A program made the translations under genes and the position numbers. From contig MCFE01000615.1 of assembly GCA_002104905.1 (NCBI GenBank), forward strand, positions 1-52,763: a DNA stretch of 52,763 nucleotides. The letters run 5' to 3'. Below are positions 1 through 10,572 of this stretch, piece after piece. The notes under the pieces are model-generated. The model did no database searches. It saw only the letters and a program-made list of their open reading frames with translations, and had not been told where the DNA came from. The first letter of the stretch is position 1. Each line of letters begins with the position of its first letter. The stretch comes from Basidiobolus meristosporus CBS 931.73 (taxonomy: Eukaryota; Basidiobolomycota; Basidiobolomycetes; Basidiobolales; Basidiobolaceae).

Positions 1-314
1 GACAGGTGTTTCATGGCCAAGAGGCCTGTTATAGTAGTCACATGGATGTCTTCCCCTTCTCTTATGGTGTTGAGTCAAAGAAGTCTTGTCTCTGGGGCAA
101 ATAGCTAGATACTCAACAACATAACACTGTGGTATCACTTTTCAGCAAATACTCATATGAATCTAAGACAGTCTTGTATTTGAGATATTGCTCTTACATA
201 AATGTTAGAATATATAATGCCCCACCATAGTAAGCACTTTAAATGAAATTGTGGCACCTCATGTACATTTATATGTAGCCTATTTTCCTCTGGTTTGACT
301 CACTTTCATTTATT
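1..314. other. AT-rich stretch without recognisable gene
   Basis: No coding region, RNA gene or repeat boundary could be supported here. The base composition and near absence of CpG match the transposon-rich DNA to the right, so it is most likely older repeat sequence flanking the first gypsy element. Confidence 0.5.
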
Positions 315-660
315 TGTTACAAGTCTGGATCTATGAGTTGCAGAGGAAATGGGAGTTTAGCTAGCATTGTATTCACTCAAGCTTGACCTGAATTTTATTG
401 AGGTTCCAGCTGCTCATCACATACATTCTGCCAGATCAATAGCTAAATATTTGTACTTCTAAATGTGGGCTGTGGCAGGTGACTCATATGATTGCATCAT
501 CAGCACCCAGTTGTATGATACATCATACATCTATTTCTGTACAATAAGAATCTGCTAACTCATTTGCTGAATAACACTACTGATCCAATTGATAACACAG
601 ATATACTGATAGGCCAGACCTAAAACTAATTGATCTGATTGGAAACAGTAGATTGTAACA
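315..660 (-). repeat. LTR of gypsy element 1 (3' LTR, left side)
   Basis: Runs from TGTTACAAGTC to GATTGTAACA and aligns along its length with the LTRs at 4229-4594, 4638-5004 and 8450-8817. It is about 20 bp shorter because of small deletions. The adjacent polypurine tract is weak. Confidence 0.8.
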
Positions 661-690
661 TTCTCACCTTCAAAAGCTAAGAGTATACTT

Positions 691-3600
691 CTAAATCTCT
701 TTTCTTGTAATACCAGTATCATGATGGTTCAGTATTGTCAGCAAGTTTTGCAAATTTGAGTCTGTCAATATGAACTTAGTCTTCCCATATATTGCAACGT
801 TTTTGACTAGTTGATAAGTTGCAAATGGACATCCTCTGGTGATCTTGAAAGGTCCTTTCCATTTTGGCTCAAACTTCTTCCATGTGTTATTTCTCAACAG
901 GAAAAAGTTCCAACTGTCAAGGCTTCTGGTGATATAGACATATCAGATCCCTGCTTCATCTGTTCTGCACCTGGAGATTCTTTACCTATACCTCTTGACA
1001 ACTTTGTTCCAGCTGCTGGTGTCTACTTGGCTGACTGTGCTTGTCTTCTAAGGAATCTGTATGCTTTAGTTGTGTGAGATCTCCTGCAATCCCCAGCTCA
1101 CATCCATACACTAAGTGAAATGGCAATTGTGGGTGGAGTTGTGCACACTAACTCTGCAGGAAAGAATTGCTTGGTCTATATGCTCATCCCATCTACTGAC
1201 AGCCCTGTTTGCATATTTGATCAGCTTCTTTTCCAGGTAGGCTTCCAATATCTTTGCAATAAAGCTTGCTCCTCTATTGGATTAATACTCTACAAGGCAT
1301 CCAAACTTCATTAGGACGCCATGGTAGATGAAACTTGCAACTTCTTGTGCATTGGCCCCAGATACTACTCTAGCCACAGGCCATTTAGTGGCATGGCCAA
1401 TTGCTACAAGGATCTAATGGTTGCATTTTCTGGTTGTTGGCAGTCCTCCAATAAAGTTAATTTCCCATCTCTGAAGTGGTCTTACAGCCTCCAAGGGAAG
1501 GTGTTCAGCAACTCTTTGTGGTTCCCCTTGGTTGATTTGGCAATTTGGGCATGTTTTCACCAGCTTCTCAATATCTTGTTTCATCCTGGGCCACTATGCT
1601 CTGGCTTTGATAAGGCTATTGGGTCTTTCAGTTCCAAGATGTCCATATCCATTATGAAGCTTATGTATTAAATCCAGGCAAGCCATATAAGGGCATTAGT
1701 CAATAGGCCTTCCATCAACAATTTGGTAGTGTTTCATCCTGTACCACAAATTATCTAGTTTCATCCTAGAGTATTGTCTTGATTGCTTTAATCAGCTCAT
1801 TAGAAATGACTTGGTCCGTCAAGTACTTTGGTATTAAGCTAGACCAATTTGGCTCATGCACCAGGTTCAGTTGTACAACTTGTTCTATTTTGGATAAGGC
1901 ATCAGTACCTGTGTTGTTTTTCCCAAGGCAATAGACAATTGCAAAGTAGAGTTGCTGAATGTATTCATTCCATCTTGTCATTCTTCTGTATAGTACCTTC
2001 TGAGTAAACATATACTTGAGTGAGGTGTTATCAGTCTTCACAGTGCACTTGACTCCTTCAATGTAGCATTGCCAGGTCTTCAAGCAGTGAATTATAGCAA
2101 GCATCTCCTTCTCATGCACTGGATAGTTGTATTCTACTGAGTTCAATTTCTTGGACTCAAAAGTAACTGGGTAGTCCTCTCCCTCATGCTCTTGGCTCAG
2201 TACTCCACCAATTGCATAAACTGAAGCATCTGTGCACAGAGTAGGCTCTTTTCTGAAGTCTGGGATTCTAAAGCTTGGCAGCTAAGCAAGTTTGTTCTTG
2301 AGAGCCTGAAGGGAAGTCTCCCAGGCTATGTCCCACTTCATGGTGTTGTCTTTCTTGAGAATATCAGTCAAAGGGGCTGCATTACTTGCAAAGCACTTGA
2401 TAAATCTCCAATAATCAGAGACCATTCCAAGGAATGTTCTGAGCTCCAATATGCTATGGGGCTGCTTCAGATTCTTGATGACTTCAAACTCCTTGGGGTC
2501 TAAGGTCACTCCTGTGCTTTCCACTATGTGTCCCATGTTTTCAATATGTTCCATCAAGAATTCATACTTTGCTAGCTTGCCATGCAACTTGTTCTCTGTT
2601 AGCTTCTTCAAGATCTTTCCAATGTGCACCAAGTATTACTCTTCTGTCTTACTCAATATCAATATGTTATCTAGGCAGATTGCTAAAAGCCTGTCTGAGT
2701 ATTCCTGAAAGACTATTTATGTCAGCATCATGAATGTTGCAGGGGCATTGGTAAGGCCAAAACACATGACTAAGTACTTGTAATGTCCATATCTGGTCCT
2801 GAATGCTCCCTTAGGGATGTCTTCTGATTTCACCCTAATATAGTTGTATCCTGACACAAGGTCAATCTTTCTGAATATGATGGCACCGTTGAGCTGGTCC
2901 AAAAGCTCATCAATTCAAGGTATGGGGTCCTTATTCTTTACAGTAGCTGAGTTGAGGGCTCTGTAGTCAATGCACATCCTAAGTGCTCCATCTTTCTTTT
3001 CACAAAAGTACTGGGGCCCTCCAAGGTGACTTACTGGGTCTGATATATCCTTGCTCGAGTAGCTGATCCATTTGACTCTTCATCTCTTCCAACTCCAATG
3101 AACTCACTCTGTAAGGTGTCTTACTCAATGGGAGGCTATCCCAGGTGTCAATGGCATAATCCACATCTCTGACTGGAGGAAGGCTTACAAGTTCTTTTGG
3201 AAACACATCTGTATATTCCTTCAAAAGAGTCTGGACCATCTGAAATACTGGAGTAGAGGAGTCCTCCTGTAATATGTCATGAGGAGCATCTGGGTACCTT
3301 TTCTAAGTGCTCTAATAAGCTGTGTCTTGCTAAATTCACTTGTTGAACGCACACTGGAATTGACCATGTGGAAATCCTGTCTGGCAGGTAAGAGCACATA
3401 GGTCTTGTTGTCCTTCAGCATCTGAGTAGCATGGGTTCTCTGGTTGATTTATGGACTACAACAAAATAGCTAGGTTTTTCCAAGTACAAGGTCAGACTTG
3501 TAGGTCTTCTTTATAGTCATTGATCTTCATTCTTACTGGCTGAGTAATATGGTAAATTATGTGAGAAATCCCATATGCTGTCAAGACTGAGGTTAATTTG

Positions 3601-4171
3601 GTGCATTCCAAGTTGATTCAAGCTTTCAAATCAATTTGCCCTAATTTGTACTCATGCAGTGCTCCAGAGTCAATCATGATATTGGCAGGTATTCAATTGA
3701 TTACTCCTTCCAAGTATAATTGCTTTGCTGAGGTCACTTGGGATAAGTATTCTTCTGTCATATGGAAGGTGAGTTCTGAGTCTTTTTCAAGTTCATCTTC
3801 CATGTTATTATGTTCAAGGGCTTCAATAGGGTCAAAGGTTCCTGATGACTGGTGTCCATTTTTTCTCTGAGGGCAGTACCTTGCAATATGTCCTTGCTGG
3901 TGGCAACTAAATCAAGGTCCATTCTTCTTACATTTTTCTGATGTGGGATTATTCTGCATAACACTTGCATTCTGGAGCAATTCCTTGGCCTTGAAAGCTT
4001 CTTCAATCTGGAAGAGTCAAGTTCCCAGGATTTCATTGACTCTACCGTGGTACCCATGGACCATCACACTAAAGCTGCTCTTGACAGGCTTTGGGCCATG
4101 GTATTCATTCCTTGTTGCTGCTGGGCCAGGACCTGCTTCATAACATTCATTCATTTGTGATATTCTGACAT
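691..4171 (-). pseudogene. Gag-Pol pseudogene of gypsy element 1
   Basis: Reading on the minus strand, a gag start (MSEYHK then a stop) lies at 4171. About 20 further codons are followed by a deletion into the C-terminal part of Gag. The zinc knuckle near 3900 retains CHQQGHIARYC but its first part is disturbed. The protease keeps DSGALHEY near 3670. The reverse transcriptase keeps SGYNY and FGLTNAP (2717-2902), but the catalytic motif near 2660 reads CLDN in place of YLDD, so the enzyme would be dead. RNase H (1766-2632) and the integrase zinc finger and core (about 1000-1700) are recognisable only in pieces. Stops are frequent in every domain. Confidence 0.85.
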
Positions 4172-4228
4172 CTTGAGGGAGGCTTTTTTGTTCTTCAGGG
4201 GGGAGGTTTGGATTATTGCTGCTACCAA

Positions 4229-4594
4229 TGTTATAAGTGTTGATATAAGAGTTGTATAGGAATAGGGAGCTTAGTAGTATTTTATTTACTAAAGCTTAAA
4301 CTGATTTTATTGGGGTTTCATCAGCACCTTATATACATTTTGCCAGATCAATTGCTGACTAATTGCTTTTCATAATGTAGGCTGTGGCTGATGACTCATC
4401 TAGTTGCATAATCATCACCCTATTATATGATACTTAACATATCTATTTCTGTATGATAAGGATATGCTGATTCATCAGCAGACTAGTACTAATGATCTGA
4501 AAGATAATACTGATACATTTGTAAGATGGACATAAACTAATTTATTTGATTAAAAACTGATCCAACTTAAACATTTAAGCAGCAGATCATAACA
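4229..4594 (-). repeat. LTR of gypsy element 1 (5' LTR, right side)
   Basis: Begins TGTTATAAGTG and ends CATAACA. Just inside it on the minus strand is TTGGTAGCAGCAAT, the same primer-binding sequence as in element 2. It shares the central block with the other LTRs but carries many substitutions. Confidence 0.8.
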
Positions 4595-4637
4595 CATATC
4601 CTACCAAAAAATGAAGGAAAGTCATCTGGCTTGCAAC

Positions 4638-5004
4638 TGTTACAAGTCTTGGTATAAGAGTTGTAGAGGAATAGGGAGTTTAGCTAGTACTGTATTCACT
4701 AAAACTTGAACTGATTTTATTGAGGTTCCAGCAGATCCTTATATACATTTTGCCAGATCAATTGCTGACTTATTGTATTTCCTAATGTAGGTTGTGGCTG
4801 ATGACTCATTTGATTGCATCATCATCACCCAATAAGATCCTACTTAATATATCTATTTCTGTCTGATAAGGATCTGCTGATTCATTTGCTGACTAATGCT
4901 ACTGATTTCATAGATAATACTGATATACTGATAACCTAAACATATACTAATTGATTTGACTAAAAACTGATCTAACTTAAACATTCAAGCGGCAGATCAT
5001 AACA
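4638..5004 (-). repeat. LTR of gypsy element 2 (3' LTR)
   Basis: Starts TGTTACAAGTC and ends GATCATAACA; 367 bp. It is nearly identical to 8450-8817, and the same sequence family recurs at 315, 4229, 28839 and 32952. Confidence 0.93.
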
Positions 5005-5018
5005 TTCTCCCCTACTAC
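5005..5018 (-). other. Polypurine tract of gypsy element 2
   Basis: On the minus strand the sequence GTAGTAGGGGAGAA ends exactly at the inner edge of the 3' LTR. This is the expected plus-strand DNA priming site of an LTR retrotransposon. Confidence 0.75.
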
Positions 5019-8000
5019 AGTTGAGAGGGTTCTCCTGAATCTCTTTTCTTGTGATACCAATATCTTGATGGTTCAGTATTTTCAGCAAGTCTTGCAAGCT
5101 TGAGTCTGTCCCTATGCACTAAGTCTTCCCAGATATTGCCTTGTTTGTCCACCAGTTGGTAAGTTGCAAAGGGACATTCTCTGACAATCTTGAATGGTCC
5201 TGTCTGTTGTGGCTCAAACTTCTTCCAAGTGTTGTTTCTTAGCAATACAAAGTTCCCAACTGTCAATGCTTCTGGTGCTATAGTCTTATCAAATCTCTGC
5301 TTCATCTTTTCTGCACTTTGAGATACTTTGGTCTATGCATCTTGACATCTTTGTTCCAGTTGCTGGTGTCTATTTGGCTGACTAAGTTCATCTTCTAAGG
5401 CATCTGTAAGCTTGTGTTGTGTGAGATCTCCTGGAATCCTTGGTTCACATCCATACACTAAGTAAAATGGTGATTGCTGGGTAGTGTTGTGTACTCAGAC
5501 TCTGCATGCAAAGAGTGCTTAGTCTATATACTCATCCCATATACTGACAGCTCAATTTGCATACTGGGTCAGCATTTTTCCAAATAATCCATTAAACCGC
5601 TCAGTGACTCCATTAGTTCTGGGGTGATATGCTAAGGTTTTCAAGTGTCTGATCTGCTGCATTTCCAGGTAAGCCTCTAATGTCTTTGCCATAAAGTTTG
5701 CTCCTCTATCAGATAAGATCCCCACAGGGCATCGAAACTACACCAGGATCTCATGGTAAATGAAACTTGCAACTTCTTGTTCACTGGCTATTGGCACAGC
5801 TTTAGCAACTGGCCATTTAGTGGCATGGTCAATTGCTACTAGGATCCAACGGTTGCATTTCCTGGTAGTTGGCAGTCTTCCAATAAAGTCAATTCCCCAT
5901 CTCTCAAATGGTCTTACAGGCTGTAAAGGGAAGAGTTTGGCAATTCTTTGTGGCTGGCCTTGATTGATTTGGCAGTTTGGGCATGTTTTTACTAGCTTCT
6001 CAATGTTTTGTTTCATTCTGGGCCACTATGCTCTGGCTTTCACAACGCTATAGGTTCCTTCAATCCCAAGATGTCCATATCCATTGTGTAGCTTATGTAT
6101 TAAATCCAGGCAAGCAGCATAAGGACAATAGGCAATAGGGCATCCATCAACAATTTGGTAGAGTGTTTCATCCTGTACAACAAATTTGCTGGCTTCATCA
6201 CGGATTATCTTCTTGGTATCTTCATCCACCTCATTAGGAATGGCTTGGTCCTCCTAGTACTTTGGTAATAGGCTAGGCCAATCTGATTCATGCACCAAGT
6301 TGAGTTGTGCAACTTGATCTAATCTTGATAAGGCACCGGCAACCATGTTGGTTTTTCCAGGGCAGTAGACAATCTCCAGGTCAAATTGCTGAATGTATTC
6401 ACTCCATCTTGTCATTCTTCTAGAGAGTACCTTCTGAGTAAATATATACTTGAGGGAGGCATGATCAGTCTTCACAGTGCATTTGACTCCTTCAATATAG
6501 CATCTCCATGTCTTCAAACAATGTATTATAGCAAGCATCTCCTTCTCATGGACTGGATAGTTTTGTTCTGCTGAGTTCAGTTTCTTGGATTCAAAGGCAA
6601 CAGGGTAGTCCTTTCCCTCATGTTCTTGGCTCAGCACTCCACCAATTGCATAATCTGAAGCATCTGTGCACAGAGTGAACTCTTTTCTGAAGTCTGGTAT
6701 TCTTAAGCTTGACAGCTTAGCAAGTTCATTCTTGAGCGTCTGGAAGGCAGTCTCACAAGCTATGTCCCACTTGTAGGTATTATCTTTCTTGAGGATATCA
6801 GTTAAAGGGGCTGCAATACTTGCAAATGACTTGGCAAAACTCTGATAATAGGAAACCATTCCAAGGAAGGATCTGAGTTCTGATATGCTATGGGGCTGCT
6901 TCTAATTCTTGATTACTTCCACCTTCTTGGGGTCTAAGGTTACTCCCGTGCTAGTCACTATGTGTCCCAGATATTCTACGTGTTCCTTGAAGAACTCACA
7001 CTTGGGTAGCTTGCCATAAAGCTTGTTCTCTCTTAGCTTCTTCAAGACCTTTTCAATGTGCACCAAGTGATCCTCTTCTGTCTTGCTGTATATTAGTATA
7101 TCATCTAGGTAGATTATGACAAACTTGTCTAAGTAATCCTGGAAGACAGTCTGCACCAGGGTCATGAAAGATGCAGGGGCATTGGTGAGACCAAAACTCA
7201 TGACTAAGTACTTGTAATGTCCATATCTGGTCCTAAATGCTGTCTTAGGAATATCTTCTGGTTTCACCTTAATTTGGTTGTATCCTGACATGAGGTCAAT
7301 CTCACTGAAAATAGTGGCTCCATTAAGTTGGTCCAAAAGCTCATCAATCCATGGTATGGGGTACTTATTCTTGACGGTAACTGAGTTCAGGGCTCTGTAG
7401 TCAATGCACATCCTAAGTGTTCCATCCTTCTTTTTCACAAAAAGCACTGGTGCTCCCCAGGGTGACTTGCTGGGCCTGATGTATCCTTGCTGCAATAGCT
7501 GATCAATTTGTCACTTCATTTACTCCAATTCCAATGGACTCATTCTGTAAGGTGCCTTGCTCACTGGAGGGTTATCTCCTGTGTCAATGGCATGATCCAC
7601 GTCTCTGACTGGTGGTAGGCTTACAAGCTCATCTGGAAACACGTCTGAATATTTCTTCAAGAGAGTCTGGACCTGCTGGGGTGCTGGGGTAGAGGAATTC
7701 TCCTGTAATACCGCCATGAGAAACATCTTGGTACCTTTTCTAAGTGCTCTACAGAACTGGGTCTTGCTAAGTTCACTTGTCTCACACACACTGGAATTGA
7801 CCAAGTTGAAATCCAGCCTGACAGGTAATAGCTCACAGGTCTTGTTGTCTTTTTGGATCTGAGTAGCATGGGTTCTCCAGTTGATTGATAGATTACGACA
7901 AAATAGCCAGGTTTCTCCAAGTACAAGGTCAAACTTGCAGTTCCCAAATATATAAGCCTGTAGGTCTTCTTCATAGTCATTGATCGTCATTCTTACTGGC

Positions 8001-8391
8001 TGGGTAATACGGTTGATTATGTGGGAGTTCCCATCAGCTGTGGAGACTGAAGTTGATTTGGTAGGTTCCAAGTTGATTCCAGCTTTCGAAGCAAATTGCT
8101 CTGACATGTACTCATGCAATGCTCCTGAGTCAATCATGATCTTGGCAGGTACTCCATTGATTATTCCATTCAAGTACAATAACTTCCCTGAGTTTGAAGT
8201 CATTTGGGACAAGTACTCTTCTGTCATATGGAATGTGAGTTCCAAGTCTTCTTCAAGCTCATCTTCCACATATCAGTGTTCATGTGTCTCAATATGGTTG
8301 AAGGTTCTTGTTGGCTGAGGATCTGGAGTAACTGTTGCTGTTGGGCCAGGATTTGCTGCATGGCATTCTTCCATTCTTGATTGTCTGACAT
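5015..8391 (-). pseudogene. Gag-Pol pseudogene of gypsy element 2
   Basis: The gag start at 8391 encodes MSDNQEWKNAMQQ and a glutamine-rich stretch. It then jumps out of frame to the linker after the missing zinc knuckle, so most of gag including the knuckle is deleted. Protease (about 8269-7850) has DSGALHEYM and LVLGETW. Reverse transcriptase (7495-6902) has [20 protein letters not shown] and an intact YLDD box. RNase H (6859-6254) has CTDASDYAIGGVL. Integrase follows, with the HHCC finger (LIHKLHNGYGH, then CPNC) and DFIGRLP, and ends with a C-terminal WKKFEPQ..GPFKI segment to 5015. Stops occur between protease and RT (two), RT and RNase H, RNase H and integrase, and within the integrase (a Trp codon changed to a stop). 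Confidence 0.9.
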
Positions 8392-8433
8392 CTTGAGGGT
8401 GGTTTCTTCTTTCTTCAGGAGGGAGGTTTTGGG

Positions 8434-8448
8434 TTATTGCTGCTACCA
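8434..8448 (-). other. Primer-binding site of gypsy element 2 (tRNA-iMet type)
   Basis: On the minus strand the sequence TGGTAGCAGCAATAA lies one base inside the 5' LTR. TGGTAGC is the usual complement of the 3' end (GCTACCA) of eukaryotic initiator tRNA-Met, so this is the expected minus-strand DNA primer site. The tRNA identity is inferred, since the tRNA gene is not in the window. Confidence 0.7.
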
Positions 8449-8449
8449 A

Positions 8450-8817
8450 TGTTACAAGTCTTGGTATAAGAGTTGTAGAGGAATAGGGAGTTTAGCTAGT
8501 ATTGTATTCACTAAAACTTGAACTGATTTTTATTGAGGTTCCTGCAGCTCCTTATATACATTTTGCCAGATCAATTGCTGACTAATTGTATTTCCCAATG
8601 TAGGTTGTGGCTGATGACTCATTTGATTGCATCATCATCACCCAATAAGATCCTACTTAATATATCTATTTCTGTCTGATAAGGATCTGCTGATTCATTT
8701 GCTGACTAATGCTACTGATTTCATAGATAATACTGATATACTGATAACCTAAACATATACTAATTGATTTGACTAAAAACTGATCTAACTTAAACATTCA
8801 AGCTGCAGATCATAACA
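8450..8817 (-). repeat. LTR of gypsy element 2 (5' LTR)
   Basis: 368 bp, TGTTACAAGTC to GATCATAACA, almost identical to 4638-5004. It is followed directly by CAAC, the right copy of the putative target duplication. Confidence 0.93.
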
Positions 8818-8959
8818 CAACTAAACTGCACTGCTGAGAACAGTAGAAAAACAGTAGGACATCAGCTTGCTTTGACAACTGGCACAACAAGTGGGCTACA
8901 ATCAAAAAAGGCCATATTAGCATTGTGCTCACTAAAGGTAATAATGCAGGCCTCTTGGG

Positions 8960-10572
8960 CTCTCAGTCAGGTAATAAATTGTGAATATCTGCAGAGCTAC
9001 AAACTGACTATAATTCTCAGGCAGATGAGCATGTAGCCAATGCTGTAATGTTGGTTGAAGACCAACCAGTGTCTGTCATAACATCACCACTGTTAATATT
9101 AGCAACTACGCTGCAAGCTGATACCAATGCCCAAATAAGGCAATTAGGTGCATTATGCAGTCTTTGAAGCACAACAACATTGCTAAGGATATAGCCCACA
9201 AAAAATGCTATCATTGCATAAGAGGGAGAGACTGTGGTGTTTATACCCATGACTAAGTTAAAAAAAGCTGAAGATCTGTGAAACTGTTGAGTGCAACATA
9301 GAAGAGTAAGCTAATCTTCAAGAGGTTGTTAGAAGTCTAGCACAGCATCACCTCAAGGCCAGTATACTATGGGACAATCAGGAGCTCAAGGCCAATCAGA
9401 ATGTGCTTTACCTGTTCCATGAACATTATTCTTAATGCAAGCAAGGAAATAGGTTGGGCTAGCACTGGTATGCTAACCAGTATCGCAAGAATAGCAGATA
9501 CTGTCATTGGCAAAAGAGTAAGGGTGCTATAGCTAAAAACCAATGTCTTCCTCAAGAGCCTGCTACAAGCAAGGCCAAAAGCTCTAAACAAGCATCAGAG
9601 AAATGTCAGAAAGCTGAAAGAGTGCCATTAAGGGACAAGCAGGTGGACATAGATGCATCAGCAGAGTATTTATCAAGAGAAAAGCATAGTCTCATTCAAG
9701 AAGAACTAATTGAAGGTAGCAGTGAAGGACCTGGCAGTAATAGAAGCCAGCAACTTCCGCAGGAGCTGATCACAGCTCAGGCCAACAGTCAAAACAAATA
9801 GCAAAGAAATGTCAGCTAGCAACAAGTCAGAAACAAGAAGGAAAAAATGGATGTCCCAGTGCAGCATATATCAAGACAAAAATGTAGATCATTACAAGAA
9901 GCACTTGGACAAAGTACTAGTGAAAGACCTGGCAGTGATAAAGGATAGTAGAGAGAGAGAAAGGTCTACACAAGCTGGAGACAGGCAAATGTGAGAAAAT
10001 GCTGTGTTCTCACCAATATATGCCTTCAGCCCAGAACTGTCTGAATCCCAGTATAGGCAATAGCAAGTACCTACAGGACAAAAGCTGTTTTCTCTGGAGT
10101 TGCAAGCCCAACCAGTTGAGTTACACTCCAATGAGGTAGATAAGCTTACAGAGAAGTGCAATTTGTCCACCATTGCCTCTAAATCCATATTTATAGTCAG
10201 AGTTATAATAATGTCAGCAGCTTGAAAGACTATTTTAGTACCTGCAGTGAAGTTTTGGGGCAATAACAAGAACAGTAAAGGTTACAGCACTTAATCAAGA
10301 GCAGCGCTCAAGAATATGTACTAAAATATTGCAAGAATTTATTACAAAGACTGGATAATGAGGTGCTAGCACTTGCAGTGCTGGCTGAAGACCAGGTTAT
10401 ATTGGAGCTGGTGAATGAACAGTGGCATAAAGTAGTGGGGTTCCTGTTAAAGTTATGGAAAAAAGCATTTTGGCACAAATAATTATTGAGTATTAGATTT
10501 GAATGAAGTTACTGGTTGAGTGTGAGGTTGAGCACAATGCTAGTGTTGTGTATAAGGACTTGCATAGGTTAG
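8960..10572 (+). repeat. Dispersed repeat 'X' with remnants of an unidentified protein
   Basis: This block is not recognised as a known element, but parts recur in the window. A plus-strand reading near 9009-9160 (ADEHVANAVMLVEDQPVSVI) resembles a minus-strand reading at 14494-14766 (VDDDFINAVPLVKDQQMSII). DNA at 9990-10560 aligns with 28530-28838 continuing at 33063-33353. Around 9600-9800 one frame is open for about 66 codons and is rich in Gln, Ser and Glu. The block ends at the insertion point of the CACTA element at 10573 and resumes after 13897. It may be a second coding region of a larger transposon family or a separate element; I cannot decide. Confidence 0.5.

Larger units (their letters stand above)
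315..4594 (-). mobile_element. Ty3/gypsy element 1 (degenerate, both LTRs present)
   Basis: The element lies on the minus strand between an LTR at 315-660 and an LTR at 4229-4594. Both LTRs start TGTTA and end TAACA and are clearly related to each other and to the LTRs of element 2, but they have diverged and differ in length. The internal part carries, in minus-strand order, a gag start, a broken zinc knuckle, protease, reverse transcriptase, RNase H and integrase, all interrupted by stops and frameshifts. The flanking bases (TTATT and CATAT) do not form a target duplication, as expected for an old or rearranged insertion. It abuts element 2 head to tail with only 43 bp between them. Confidence 0.85.
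4638..8817 (-). mobile_element. Ty3/gypsy element 2 (complete boundaries, 4.18 kb)
   Basis: The element is bounded by LTRs at 4638-5004 (367 bp) and 8450-8817 (368 bp) that differ at few positions, so it inserted more recently than element 1. Both outer edges are flanked by CAAC (4634-4637 and 8818-8821), a plausible 4-bp target duplication. A primer-binding site and a polypurine tract sit at the expected inner LTR edges. The internal region is only about 3.45 kb because almost all of gag is missing. Protein domains on the minus strand run protease, reverse transcriptase, RNase H, integrase, which is the Ty3/gypsy order. Several in-frame stops make it non-functional today. Confidence 0.92.
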
